From Helopsaltes ochotensis (Eukaryota > Chordata > Aves > Passeriformes > Locustellidae): a stretch of 64,000 nt of DNA. The first letter of the stretch is position 1, and each line of letters begins with the position of its first letter. A program made the translations under genes and the position numbers. The notes beneath the pieces were generated by a model that worked only from the letters and a program-made list of their open reading frames with translations, was not told the DNA's origin and did no database searches. Of the stretch, positions 12,841 through 24,975 are shown one piece after another. The stretch covers positions 114,817 through 178,816 of the forward strand of contig VXBM01000563.1 of assembly GCA_013400155.1 (NCBI GenBank), given 5' to 3'.

Positions 12841-15014
12841 TGTAAAAACTGCAGCATCGCAAGGGCCTTCCTTGTCAGGCTGCATTTCTTGTTTGCTTTC
12901 TTCTTTCAGCGTTGGTAGCAGGGATTAGTAATCAGCTCTATCATAGCCAAGCCTGGACCAGACCTCTCCAGGGTCTTGCCCAGCTCAGAGCACACGAGGG
13001 TGACCTGGTACTGGAGGAACCAGTGCAGATGTCTGCTGTGCAAGTGGCCTCTAGCAGCAAAAGGAAAAGAGGAGCTAGGGCAAGATTGCTGGACTTCTTG
13101 AACCACTTCTTTTCTGGGGATAATGGCACACCCACATAAAATTCAAGGTACTACTGGCATCAACGTACCTTACAACCCTAAAATAAGCCAAAATTGGGTT
13201 AAAGAGTTAAATGCAAAAATACTACCCTTGGGCTGTTATTTGTATTCTGCATTAAAATACTGAGGGTTCACACTTTTCAGATCTTATCAGCTAGAAAGTG
13301 TCATGTATCATTTAAAAGTGTTATATTCTAGTAAGTTGAATGTAAAATCCTCTTATAGATCATGACATTCACTGTAAAATTATTAGCATTGCTAATGCTG
13401 ATACAAATTGTAAGATATTGATACACCAGTGTTAATGCATTGAACTTGAATTCCATCAAAACCGGTAGAAAAGCTGTTCCTGACTTTAAGTGAGACACAC
13501 CTGACCTACACATTTTTAAAAGGTTATGCCTAAGTGCTAAAAACGGAAAATATTAATAAGAATGGAATCTCTCTTTCCTGTCAACCAGGCAAAGCCCCCA
13601 AAGCTTTCATATATACCTTTTACCATTCGTTGCTGTATTTTGCTTCCATGTCAAGCCTAGAAGCAGACTCATCAGTAAACATTTGGTTGATTCAAACCAA
13701 GTCAAGAGTTGGGTGCTAACTCCAGCTGCTAACAATACAGCAGCCATTGAAATGTGAATGCATGGTTCAAAAGACCTAATTTTGAAGGTGTTTTCCTGTG
13801 AAATTCAGCCAGCTTTTAAAATCAGACTTTCACTGTCTACCCTAAACCAACCAAATGTTACAAACCCTGGAGAAGCAGCTAAGGAATCCTGCTGGTGCAG
13901 AATGATTATCTTGCATAGCTTCTCCCCTGTCTGTCAGGGCATGCCAGGTAGGTGTTTGTGGTGCACCGTGGTCCTCACTGTTCTTTAGCTCTGTGCTCAG
14001 TGTGGTCTCCATGGACAGGCTGCCCTTTTATTTGTGTAGCAAGTATGGAAAAAGCCAGAACTCAGCAGGGCTGGCAACAAGGACTAGACGGGAGGAACAA
14101 AATCACATGTCTGGGCTTCTGCAAGGGAGAGGCGGGCAGGGTTTATCGGGAGGTGGAGGCAAAGCAAAGCAGGCAGAGGTGGATGCTGGTGCAGTGCTGA
14201 GGGAGGGCACGGGTGTGACAGCAAAGCCAGCGTGAGCCAGGTGTGGGATGGGTCTGCACTGAGGAGGCGCAGGCAGTGCCCGCTGGTTTTGATCTGTGCT
14301 AGGGAAGCAGATGCCTGTAGAGTCAGAAGCAAACTCTTGTGGTTTCCAAATGCTCATATATAGCATTCTAGCAAGTTGGAGCAGATGGAAGCTCTGACTA
14401 CCCTGGGCCCCATTTCTGGGCAGCGGCTGCAAACCCTTCAAACCTCTTTGAAGAATGGTGTGGGTATGCCTGCTTAAGGAATGGCATCCCGGGATTTCCT
14501 GCTCCCTTCCACTGTCTCTGTCTAGGTTTTGTGGCATGCTCAGCACTCTGGAAAACATGCCCAGTGCTGGTGCCACAGTCTGGGAACAGCCCCCCTGAGC
14601 TGCACTGGCCATCCCATATGCCCCAGGTTGTTCAGCAGGGGTAGGGTGGGTGTGGCTCCAAGCCAGAGGAGTTACTCTGCTTCTCAGGTGGCGACCTGTG
14701 AGAACAGACATAGCTGGACTGTTTGAATACCTTCCAGAAGATAAATCATCCATGAGCACTGCTGAAGTGAACTCAGCAAGCACAAAAAGTAGGGCACGGC
14801 TGATTTTTCCATCACCATTCACTTACAGTAGCAGAGTAAAGATGTTTCAGAGCAGCATTGGTCACTGACTGGGAGGATCTCCCAGCCAAAAGTCACCACC
14901 AAATGCATCCACCTTTCCAGCGTGGCTGAGGGCTGAGACAAGCAACACAAGTTTTGTGGCACCTGACTGTTCCTCTAGAGAAGCCAAACTATATATGCTT
15001 TTTTCCCTTTGCAG
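12841..15014. other. intergenic, one long unexplained open frame
   Basis: No known gene. The notable item is a minus-strand frame open from 14822 down to 14103 (about 239 codons; it opens with GTG and the first ATG is about 24 codons in). It is rich in Ser/Pro/Leu, shows no motif I know and has no obvious splice or promoter context. A very short pseudo-exon pattern (good acceptor then GTAGGT donor) sits at about 13938-13950. Confidence 0.45.
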
Positions 15015-15074
15015 TTTGAGACGCCCTGTATGGAGGAGGTGGAATTGGAAGCAGGGTTTGACCTTATTATGCAT
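15015..15074 (+). CDS. candidate exon, unrecognised + strand gene
   Basis: A strong acceptor (TTTTTTCCCTTTGCAG ending at 15014) is followed by 60 nt open in frame 1 and a GTAACT donor at 15075. The 20 codons begin FETPCMEEVE and are acidic. It lies about 280 bp before another exon-like segment with a compatible phase (0 to 0). I recognise no family, and pseudo-exons of this kind are common in vertebrate DNA. Confidence 0.2.
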
Positions 15075-15355
15075 GTAACTTACACAGAAACCTACAGTGT
15101 TGAAGGGATTTTTAAACTTTGTTCATTAGCTTGTAGCAAACCTCACTGTGCAATCACAGAAGTATCCTTAGGCAAATACTGTCTTCTCAAGTGAGCTTCC
15201 TTAGGTTCTCCAGCTGCTGCTAGATGGACTTAGCATTTATATCTTTCATAGCATATTGTGTGTATCTTTGTCTTTAGAGACAGCTTAAGCTGTCAAATTC
15301 ATGTCTATCTTACTAGCCATGTGGCAAGCAAACCCTGTGCTTGGCTTTTGTACAG

Positions 15356-15490
15356 GTGTCCATCGCAGACAAAAAGGGAAAGGAGTTAAAAGGCAGGAAG
15401 AACCTGTCAGAAGAATTGAAGGGGAAGCCAGAGCCAGTCCTGGTCAGTCCTTCTTTACAAAGTCCCATTTTGGGTGGCTTGAACCGGCAG
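15356..15490 (+). CDS. candidate exon, unrecognised + strand gene
   Basis: 135 nt between an acceptor (GGCTTTTGTACAG) and a consensus donor (CGGCAG|GTGAGG). The phase-0 frame is open throughout (45 codons, starting VSIADKKGKELKG, lysine-rich, ending LGGLNRQ). A second frame is open too, so the reading is not unique. In phase 0 it would join directly to the 15015-15074 segment. The product is unknown. Confidence 0.25.
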
Positions 15491-17832
15491 GTGAGGGCAC
15501 TTTGCTCTGAGGCCAGGACAGAGTATGGGGCTTTGGCAGTTTGCTGGAGGTTCACCAGTGAAACTGACTGTGGCAGAAGGAGATGAAAAGCAACTCAAAG
15601 GGACAAAGCTGCAAATGAAGTAATAGGAAAATAAAATGATGAGAAGAGGAAAGCACCTCTGAAAGCTGGCAAGTAGAAAATTAATTTCAACATGAAACTG
15701 CCACTTTACTGGGATGAAGTCAGAGAAGTTCTCTCAGGAAATAAGCAAAATGCTCAGAAATCCAGGTTTCAGCAGTGAAGTTCAATGTGAGCTGCAAATG
15801 CCTCAGGGAAATGGCAGGCAGATCAGCAAATAACGAATTACAGAAGTGAAGTCAGGATGTAATAAAAGCCTCAGTACCCCTTTGAGATAACATTTGCTTT
15901 TACCTGGAGAGGTTCCTGAGAGGGCTGTGGGAGCTTGAAAGAAAGCGCTAGCTCCAAAATTGCAAACCTCAGAAGCAGGAAGAAAATAATTGCCTCCCAA
16001 AGAAACACATAGGTAAGAAGATGCCTCCGCTGGGAGAGGTCAAGTCAGTAACAACCATGTCTTTAGTCATCACTGAAATCCTGAAATCAGAAAGGCGGTC
16101 ATGCAAGACAAAAAAGAATTGCTGTAAGGGCTGAAATATTTTTCTCTATATTAAAGTGAGACCAAGCCATGAAGTACAGCTCTGACTTGATCTCTAGATC
16201 CAAAATTCACAAAAGATTGGATTTGGGTTTTTCTGGGCTGGGCAAATTCATCTGGACCTCTCAGAGTTTGGTGATGTTTAGTTCTTTGTGGTTTTTTGTC
16301 TCAGGTTTTGCTCCAGACCTAGACAGGTGTGTAGAATCCTCCACAGAACAGAACCAGATTTGTTCTCCACAGAACAGAACAGAGCAGATTTGGGGCACAT
16401 GTATTTTGTGTTGTCATGCACCAGCTCTGAAGAGCCAGGACTTTGTTCCATTGTCACTGTGCCATGCTCATCCTGCTTTTTGTTGAATGTGGTAGCACCA
16501 CACTGTTGTTTCTAGCATTGCAGATGTACGTTCATGCATCTGTAACTGTAGGGATACTAATCACTGCAAAGGCTAGTAAGCTTTTGGGGCTGGGGGCATA
16601 GATAGAAAGCTCTCTTTCCTCACCAAACCCTGCACTCATCAGCTAATCTCATCTTGCTGGGACACACGGTTTATTTCTTGGAGGCTTCACCATGGGAAGC
16701 CACACTACAGGATGCCACAGGGACAGGAGGAACCACTCACCATCTGTCCCCTTCCACTTCCTTGTGTGGGGACTCAAACCCATCAGTTGTCCTGACCCAG
16801 GACCATTTTGGGCTCCTCTGATTCCTCCTGTGTGTTAAAGAGAGGGGGGGATGCTGCTGGTAAGGAAGCAGGAAGGGTTTGCGGGAAGGCCAGTTTGCGT
16901 GTTCCTCCAAAGGAGCGCAGGAGGGAGGAACCATACCTTCGTGGTGGCTCAGAGCACAGCCACACTCAGCACTGCTGGCTGGGACATGTGACTGGTATTA
17001 CAGGTAGCACTACTGGTGCTACAGGTACTAGTATGCCTCTGAGCTGTGGTGTTGTTTGGTACCGTGTCCCTTCAGTCACGGCCCTGCAGGATGTCACCTG
17101 TCACTTCTGCGAAGCCTCTGATGTGCAGGCAGGTTGTGCTCCTGCCACGGCGTGGCAGCTGCCTGCTCCCCCACACTCCCTTGCTCCTGGCAGCACACCA
17201 CAGCATCCTTTTGAGGATCATACTGGGATCTTGCACTCCTCAGGAGCTGTAGCCCAAGCCTCCCATAGGGGATGGAATGCTGGAAGCCATTGAGTTGTTG
17301 CAGGAGGATTCCAAGGAATCCTGATGGTGATTTCTGTATGTGGAGGGGCAAAAGCTGCCATGGCAAATATACACCTGAAAGTGTTGAGCATTACTGGAGG
17401 GGGAAAGGGTGGCATGGAGGGGGAAGTAGGCAAGGGTGTTGCTAGAGAAGTCAAGATATGTGAATGGAAAACACCAAAATTGGAGAGGATTGTCTAGAAT
17501 ATCCTCCTCATCAATTTATTCGTTTTGTAGAAAGACAATAAGCCTGTCTTCTAGGTGAATTTTAACTTTATTGGGTAAAGATTTCCTGTCTTCTTGATAA
17601 ATTCAGCCAAAAATGTCAGTGAAGAGAAGCAGCACAGTCTTGCATGTTCATAGATCCTTTACAGTTCATTTTTACCATGGCTGGTTTCAGACACATATGT
17701 TCTCTTCTCTTACCAGAAGGTTTTGTCCAGGCATACCCAGGCTGTTTGTATTCTCGGACAATAAGCTGCAATATCCAGAGATTTCAGTCAAAGGTCAAGG
17801 CCCTGTTGTGCAAGGCAGGATATTTTTCCCAG
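15491..17832. other. intergenic, no gene seen
   Basis: Mixed-composition DNA with a small tandem duplication at 16337-16392 (listed). A moderately GC-rich stretch at about 16700-17300 carries a 161-codon + strand frame without recognisable motifs; I take it as chance. Confidence 0.5.
16337..16392. repeat. short tandem duplication
   Basis: Two imperfect copies of a unit of about 26-30 bp containing CTCCACAGAACAGAAC and CAGATTTG, directly adjacent. A minor local duplication. Confidence 0.75.
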
Positions 17833-17913
17833 AAGTTAGTTCCTGCCCTGAAGAAGTTCCAGAGACAAAAGAAGACTGTGGCCCAGCTGATGACAGGGGC
17901 GTAGAAGGCACTG
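17833..17913 (+). CDS. candidate exon, unrecognised + strand gene
   Basis: 81 nt between a pyrimidine-rich acceptor (GGATATTTTTCCCAG) and the donor CTG|GTGAGA. One frame is open through the whole segment (phase 1 in, phase 1 out), acidic and Pro/Glu-rich (SSCPEEVPETKEDCG). Its phase does not join the 15356-15490 segment in that segment's preferred frame, which weakens the case. Unknown product. Confidence 0.15.
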
Positions 17914-20900
17914 GTGAGACACTTATAATTAGTCTAACGAGGATCAATCAGATGACACCAGCTGCCTAACCATTGTCAGGTCATTTTATGGGCATTACAG
18001 CAACAGCATGGTTGTAAAGAGAAATGATAGGGATACTAAAGAGTGACAACTTTCAGGACAGGCTTTTTCCACTCATGAATGCAGGTTTATGAGATAAAGT
18101 GTAGAGTAACAGCAATTAATTGGGATATACCTGAAATGTGTGCTTTGAGTGCTGAAATCTCCCATCTAATGCTCACCTAGTGCCTTAGTAAGGCCATGAT
18201 TCCTGTGCACACATTCAGCATAATTATCCCCATTTATACCTTTTCTACTTGCAGTACAAATGTAAACCAAAATTTGGTCTTTTTAAGTCCACAAAACACA
18301 GGAATAGAATCAATTATATTGCTAGAGGAGAATTCTAACCAATGGAATTATGTGCTATTCACAAGCAACTTTTGTTTTAATCCAAATCCTTCCAGGGGTA
18401 GTCTGTCCAGATTTCTGACAATGGTTTCTAGAACATCCAACTACTCACCTCTGCTTTACATTCACTGCCACTAAGCAGTGAGTAGGTCCTGTGAGTAGTT
18501 TTTCACTTTGCAGTCTCTCCGTGTTCATACATAATTTTCCAAGGGTGAGGTTTTTTCCAATAAGGAAGGAATGTTCATGCACAAATGTTTTTGGGTTGAA
18601 ACGTGCATTGAGCCAACCTGGAACTTAATAATCCCTTAAGACATTAACCAGGAAGGGACATTTGCCTTCTGTGTGTTGTATAAAACTTAAAAGAGACTGA
18701 AGGAGGGATATTAATTCATTATTCATGCATTATTCAGCACTCATTATTCTTTCCCCTTTGCTAAAGACTGCACAAGTGTGTGAACTCACTCCAGTCAATG
18801 GAAGTTCAATCACTACCAGCAGCAGACCTCAAAGCACCTGTTGGCTGACCAGTGCTGGGGTCTGGTGTGGGGGGAGCTGAATCCCCCCTCCCCAGTAAGC
18901 TGGGGGCCATACGTGTTCAGTGACACAGCTGCCTGTGAGCTGAACCGAAACTGTGCATTAGATGTTGTGTATTGTCAGCAGCTCAGAGAAACAATGTGCT
19001 CATGGAGGTATTATCTCTGCTGCTGCTGAGCTCACTGTAGAGAGGCTATGAAAAAACCAACTCACAGGCCATAAAAAGCTGAAAATTATGTTGTATGCAA
19101 ATGAAAGGTCATTTGCCTGTGTTTGGGATGAAAGTCACAGACCTGCTATAGCTAATTGTTGGAAGGGATGGTAACTTGTGAATTTTTCATATGCCTATCT
19201 CCAGGATTAGTGCATCACTTAATTTATTCTACATGTGATATGAAGAGGTTAAAGAGATGCAGCATAAAGGCATGCAAAAAGCCACACTCTCTATCCAGAT
19301 ATATTAATAGTTATCTATTAATAGATCATGTTACTTGCAAATATGCTTGATGCTAGCATTATTTAGCTAAAATACAAGCAATAAATTCTAAGGCACAGCA
19401 AATACATTCAAAACTAGTCTGTGTTTTAATAGATTTCTTGTGTCCTTGACAGACTTAAAGTTAGATAATCTACATACCTGACACAGTTAAAGTAACCAAG
19501 GCAAATGTGAAAAACTTCTCAACATTGCTTCGCTGGAATCACAAGAATACTTTTCCGAACTCACAATGCCTTTTCTAATATTCACTCTCAGTACATTTAT
19601 ATATCCAATTCTATTTTTCTCATATGTGCAATCTAATACCAAAACTGATTAAAATGAGAAAAACCTATTCAGTACAGTGGCTAAGCAGTTAAAAATGTCA
19701 TTCAACAATTTGCCAGGTCACTGTCACAAATACGTTGCTAGGTGACTGCAGATGTTATCAGGCACTAAAATACATGCATTTTCCAGATGTATTCATTAAA
19801 TCATTTTCTGTTGAGTGATTCTGTGGTACAGTGAAATTGAACACCTTATTAAGGACCTAAATATTTTTAAATATATAATGTAATCTGAATTTTGAAAACT
19901 GTTATTTGTTGTGTAAGTGGAGGAAACGGATCCAAATTTGGGAAATTTTACTAAGGGTTTCTAGAGATTCAGCTCCCTAGAAACTGCAATTTTACACTAT
20001 CCTCTTGGGTTTTGTAACTTCTGTGCATACCTAATGCTCACATTCTGCATCTAATTATTCTACAGCTGATCCCTGTTAATTGGCATTGCTATCAGCTAGT
20101 GATATGACTCATTAACCCTTTGGAAAGCAGTCTTTCAAAAGTTAATAACCGTAGAGTTTGAAACTTCAGGCTGACGTAATACCCAGTCATAAAAACAGAT
20201 GAACTTCAGGCAGTTTCAGATGTCATTCTGGGAGCTGATTGAATCAGAATTCACCCTGCAGGTCAAGACCCCAAAAGTTGGGCTGGTTTTCCAGCTTCCT
20301 GTTCCTGGCAGTGGCAATGTCATCCACTTAGAGGTCGGTCTCTCTATCAAAGTGAGCCAGAAGAGCTGCCAGACTCCTGGCAGTGGGCACTGGTGACATT
20401 GAAAATGACTCAGGCACACATTGAGGTACTGGGCTCGGGTATAAAAACCTGTGTTAAAGGGTTCCTATCTACAAGCTGACTCCACACTTCAAATAATGGG
20501 GCAATAATTGGATACAGCTATCTTTTATAGTGCAAGCCAGATCTACAGATTCATTCAGGCCTCAGTATCTACAAATGTACATTGAGTAGATATGAGGCAG
20601 GGTTCAAAGAATGTGCTACTGGTTGCATTTTTCCTAGAGCTTTGAACTGTAACATCTGTGTGTGCTCCCCGGTTCAATGTTCATCTGAAATGATTGAGAG
20701 ATTACTCGGAGTGGTTTGGCAGGAACTTGCAAGATCACACTTTTCAGCTCAGACCAGCCCGCATCAAAGGTATTTACATGTGCATGGATTTAAGTGTAAA
20801 CTGTCCAGAGAGAATAATGCACTAGTGTTAAATCCAAAATTATCTCCTCTGGCTCAGGGAGTTCCTGAGCCATGAGTGATGGCAGACTGAGTGTTTATTC

Positions 20901-21492
20901 TGAGAAAATACTGCTATTTATTATATTTCTGTATTCAGCAAATTTTTCCCTAGGCATCCACTTTTGGCCACATATCAGAGGTGAAATACTGCACCAGATG
21001 GATCTTGACCTGGTCTCAGTGGCCAGTTTTATGTTCTTAGGCCCGTGCAGCACTGACTCTTTGTGACAGTCTACGTGATTTCCAGCAGCATGGGGAGCTC
21101 ATGTCAGTGGTCTCCAGGGGATAGTAATAGGTACAGAGAGAAAATATCACAGAACAAATGCTTAATCTTTCTGGCAAAGCTGAAGGGAGGGCAGCAGTTT
21201 GTGAGGTTTATGGTTATTGTAGGTGCGGTTTTTAAGCACAGCCTAAATAGTGGTATGTGTTATGCCTCAGCAGAGTGTCTTTTACCACATCAAAAAAAAG
21301 GTTTAGACAACATAAAATGTTCTTTGTTCTAAAAGAGTGAGATAGCACTTCACAGTCTGTCTGCTGGAGGTTGTGCTGTCATGCCATTGCTCCAGGGAGA
21401 AGTGGTATTGCAGGAGATTCATTGCTCTTCCTCTCAGCTTCACTGGCATCAGCTAATGAAACAGTGGCTGTGAGTTTTGGCTTGGGATGTTC
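17914..21492. other. intergenic, no gene seen
   Basis: AT-rich DNA without recognisable exons. At about 20290-20395 the phrase CCTGGCAGTGG is repeated about 80 bp apart. Nothing else stands out. Confidence 0.55.
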
Positions 21493-21545
21493 AGACTGGA
21501 CTCTGTGACCTCTTGAGATCCCTTCCAATTAACATTTCTGGAGTC
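21493..21545 (+). mobile_element. small CR1 3'-end remnant
   Basis: Resembles the last 50 bp of sense CR1 (ACTGGACTCTGTGACCTCTT, GAGATCCCTTCCAATTAAC, ATTTCTGGAG). Degenerate and short, so a tentative call. Confidence 0.45.
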
Positions 21546-21849
21546 CATAGAAGGCCAACACTCATCTGAATCAGTAACTCAAGGCAGCTGTTCCAGAGCA
21601 TCTCAAATGGCTTCACACATTTATGTGATGGCAGCCGCATTGTACCCCCTCATTAGCAAAATTAAATGAGAGTGATGCAGCTGAACTGGCTGTTTGACCA
21701 GTCACCAACGAAGCAGGTGGATATAATCCACACCCTTTGGGATAACCTGGCGTATCTGACCTGCTCTTCAGGTGTTGCTTCAGAAGGACCTGTGTCTGTT
21801 ATATATTCTGTATCATTTTGAAGGGGGTGATTCTGTTCCTGCTACTCTG
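21546..21849. other. intergenic spacer between CR1 pieces
   Basis: Unique-looking sequence between two same-orientation CR1 pieces, with no gene signal. Confidence 0.5.
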
Positions 21850-22369
21850 CTTTTGTGAGATCCCACCTGGAGTACTGTGAGCAGTTCTGGTGTCCCCAAC
21901 ATCAGAACAACATGGAACTGTTGGAATAAACCCAGAGGAGGGTCATGGAGTTGAGAAGAGGACTGGAGCACCTCCCCTTTGAAGACAGGCTGACAAAGGT
22001 GGGGCTCCTCAGCCTGGAGAAGAGAAGGTTGTGTGAAGCCCTCAGGGCAACCTTCCAGTATCTAAAGGGGATCTACTGGGAAGCTGGAGAGGGACTCTTG
22101 AGCAGGAAACTGCAGCGACAGGACAAGAAGTAATGGGTACAAATTGAAGGAGGAGAAATTTAGGTTAGATATTAAATGTGGTTAGACAGTGGAATGAAAG
22201 GGTTGCCCAGGGAGGCTGTGGATGTCCCAACCCCAGTGTTCAAGGCAGGGTTGGATAAGGCCTTGAGCAGCCTGGTTTAGTGGGAGGTGCCCCTGCCCAT
22301 AGCAGGGGAGCTGGGGACTAGATGGTCTTTAATGTCCATTTCAAAGCCCTATCATTCTGTCATTCTATG
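21850..22369 (+). mobile_element. CR1 LINE, 3' 0.5 kb (sense)
   Basis: The longest CR1 copy in the window. It starts with the end of the RT-ORF/3' UTR junction (GAGATCCCACCTGGAGTACT, GAGCAGTTCTGGTGTCCCCA), runs through GGCTGACAAAGGTGGGGCTC, and ends with AAAGCCCTATCATTCTGTC plus an ATTCTATG tail. It is 5'-truncated and has no functional coding capacity. Confidence 0.92.
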
Positions 22370-23040
22370 AGTATCTCGTGTGTCCAGATATATCTCCACT
22401 GACAGGACACGCTTGTCTTTAGGAAACTGAATCAAGCCCTGGATGTCTCCTGGGGTGAACAGAAACAATTTTCCTTTTTCATCTGCAGCACGGAAGGTGT
22501 CAGGATATCCTCAGTGGCCTGTTCACCTTAATCATTCTCTGCAAGGCTGTGGTTGGTAGCTTTAGCTTGCAGAATCCCAGAACCAGGTCAAAAAAACCAC
22601 CCAAGCACTCCAGTGCACAAATGATGATCTGGGATGAAGCCCTGCTGTCAGATTACATTTGTTCAACAACTGCAGCTGCCCAACCAGGGCCACAGGTCAG
22701 GCTCATGTGCACGGTAGCTCATTTACACGTTGTTTGGGGTTTGCCTTGTTCTTTCTGCTGTCACTCAAAGTGGAGCTGGGCGTGGGTACCAGGCCTGACG
22801 GCTTTTCAGGGAAAAGCCACCCTTTAGCAGTTCCCACGGTGGCAGGACAGGGGGTGACATAGCCTGGATCCCACTTCCCCTGATGTTTTAGCACAGACAC
22901 CAAAGGGACCCCCTGTGCTGAAAGGCATCTTTCACAAGGCCAAGCACAGAAGGATGAGCCCTAGGGACAGCAAGGTGGTCTCTAAAGTTAAAATTACTTC
23001 AATCAATTGTTACTCAAGTGCAATTGCTGTAGCTTCCTTG
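22370..23040. other. intergenic, no gene seen
   Basis: No recognisable exon. I looked here for a second copy of the 24170-24310 terminal exon, expected downstream of the duplicated segment, and found none. Confidence 0.5.
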
Positions 23041-23180
23041 TGGTATTTCCTAGAAACCTGAATACCCTTGCTTTTCTCAGTACAGACAATGAAATATCTT
23101 AAATATAATATATTCCTATTGACATTTCTTTTAATTCAATGTCAGAAGTTTCCAGAAAGATGTTTGAACTGTAGAAATTT
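23041..23180 (-). pseudogene. diverged copy of exon-like segment
   Basis: Aligns without a single gap to 25178-25317 (140 bp, 103 identities by hand count, 74%). Read on the minus strand in the frame that is open in the other copy, it keeps most residues (IFLETSDIELKEMS, SLSVLRKAR) but has a TAA stop in the middle. The TTTCTACAG acceptor-like sequence is shared by both copies. I read it as a broken or alternatively framed paralogous exon. An old unrecognised transposon is the alternative. Confidence 0.35.
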
Positions 23181-23776
23181 AAGTCAATATTACTTAAATT
23201 TAAAATTAATTCTCTGTTTTCAATCTGAGCAATCAATTGCCTGATCTTGGAATAAAAGTTCCAAAGAGATCTTCCCACAACATGATGTGGAAGGATAGAG
23301 ATGTGCTCCACACACTGGAGATGGAGGGAGCACTGTAGGCAGAGCCAGCCTGTTTCCCTGGAAATCAAACCACCTGAAACTTGTCTGTGCTATCAGAACA
23401 CTGCAGCCACTGTCAAGGTCCTCTCTGCACATTTAAATTTACACCAACTCTGTGTTGTGACAGAGTGCCAAGCACTGATGGGAACCTTCTGTCTCTAGTA
23501 AGAATTTTCGACACATAATAACAACAAAGGATTAATATAGCTTTGCTTGAAAGCAGAATTTAAATGAGGTTATTTAAGAAAAAGCAATCTCATTTCTTTG
23601 AAATACTATTTTATTATATGAAAATATAATGAATGAACATTTGGATTTTTTTTTAAAATTTCACAACTACTTTTTAACATTTCCAGACTGAATAATATTT
23701 TCTAGAATATATTTATTCTATAATAGCTTTTGCAGGTTTGAGTGATAGAATCATCAAGAAACTGGCTACGTATGTT

Positions 23777-23837
23777 TAACAACAAGAAGAATGAAAACAA
23801 CAACAATAATAGTGGTAGTAATAATAATAGTAATAAA
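23777..23837. repeat. degenerate AAC/AAT simple repeat
   Basis: Trinucleotide-rich stretch: AACAACAAGAAG, then AACAACAACAATAATAG, then AATAATAATAGTAATAA. Low-complexity microsatellite-like DNA. Confidence 0.85.
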
Positions 23838-24115
23838 CCCAACTTAATTCTGAATAAACTGAAAATGTGGAAAAACTCAGTTTTACTTTTGTCTTTTTTT
23901 TTAAATTACACATACATGAGTTTCTGATGCATCATTCGATCCTGTCTTACAAATTACTTCAATCTACTGAGATTTACAGGGATCTGTTTAGTTTATCCTT
24001 GCTTTGACAGTCAGTTTGATTACATCATATAGTGTTATCAGAGGAACAAAACACTGTAAGCTAAGAGCTGTTTAACAGAGACAAGTGCAACACAGAAAAA
24101 AATAAGACTTAAAGC

Positions 24116-24121
24116 TTTATT
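24116..24121 (-). terminator. poly(A) signal AATAAA of candidate gene
   Basis: On the minus strand AATAAA lies 49 nt past the stop codon of the 24170-24310 exon. About 15 nt further comes a T/GT-rich element (CTTATTTTTTTCTGTGTTG), the usual composition of a cleavage and polyadenylation site. Confidence 0.5.
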
Positions 24122-24169
24122 AGCACTGAATACTATTTTAACAACACATGCAGATGAGAACGCAATGGA

Positions 24170-24310
24170 TTACCCAATGAAAATGGTGTCTTCTCCATCA
24201 GTTTTGTCTTCAAACAGGCACTTGAACGTCAAGGTGACAGTGAGCTCTTCTGCAATAGTCTTGTCTCTGGACCACTCTGTGAGACTGAGGGAGATCTGAG
24301 GAAACTTGCC
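24170..24310 (-). CDS. candidate terminal exon, unknown gene
   Basis: On the minus strand a CCCCAG acceptor (24311-24312) opens 141 nt in phase 0, 46 codons plus TAA. The residues start GKFPQISLSLTEW and end GEDTIFIG. The middle alternates hydrophobic and polar residues (ELTVTLTFKCLFED), as in a beta-strand. A proper poly(A) signal follows 49 nt after the stop. I do not recognise the protein. It would be the last exon of a gene whose other exons lie at higher coordinates; the best upstream partner is 24943-24975. It could still be a chance open segment. Confidence 0.4.
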   Translation of the reverse strand, partial: GKFPQISLSLTEWSRDKTIAEELTVTLTFKCLFEDKTDGEDTIFIG

Positions 24311-24942
24311 CTGGGGAAAAAGACCAGAACATTAAATTTTCCTCTTCTAACACAATTCCCTAATCACCATTGAGCAATTATCCCTTTGCATTTGCTCTAA
24401 AAAGAAAACAGGTGATAATGTAGATTAACTTAAATGGCTAATGATTATTCAGAGATGTAGAGTCGACAAGAGTTTCCCTAAATTAAGCAGACTGGATCCC
24501 ACTGTAATAGAAACACTCTTCTTTGTGACCAAGGCTTTAGTGTTTCTCCCTTGAATTCAGCTTTGCTCAGTCTTCCAGAGGGGCTGCACATAACAGTGCC
24601 TTTGGACTGGCAGCCTGGTACATTTAAAATAAACTTTGTTATTGGTGGGTTGTTGTAACTGTCACAGAATTTTTAAAATTTACATTTTCCTACAGCACAC
24701 TAGAGAAGTGTTAAATCATTAAAATAATGCGTGGTGTGTTTGTTTATTTATTTATAAAGGACATATTAATTGTAGTTTAATGGACCAGCAAACTTTGCTG
24801 TTTTAAAATAAAAGAGCATAACTGTTGAATATGTTTTCTAAAGCTGTTGCACTGGCATCTGCTGTTCAGACTGTAAATACTTTAATATTTTGAAAAGGAA
24901 GTTAAATTCACTGTCCAGTGTTAATGGACATTGCACACATAC

Positions 24943-24975
24943 CTGGGCACACCAATTCACGCATTTTGGGTGAGG
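24943..24975 (-). CDS. candidate penultimate mini-exon, unknown gene
   Basis: On the minus strand the pyrimidine-rich TTTCTGTTTATACAGTCATAG leads into 33 nt and then a strong donor (GCCCAG|GTATGTG). Using the TAG acceptor the exon is phase 0 at both ends and reads PHPKCVNWCAQ, joining in frame to the terminal exon at 24310 over a 632-bp intron. The CAG acceptor 6 nt earlier would add a stop. Two tryptophan/cysteine-rich exons in compatible phase are suggestive but unproved. Confidence 0.3.

Noticed and set aside
12941..13135. Minus-strand frame with a hydrophobic LAPLFLLLLEA stretch like a signal peptide
   Set aside because: No supporting promoter, splice or stop context, and it overlaps the + strand frame; chance leucine run.
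22033..22560. Search for a second copy of the 24170-24310 terminal exon downstream of the left duplicated segment
   Set aside because: The expected offset falls inside a CR1 insertion and no similarity was found in the flanks.
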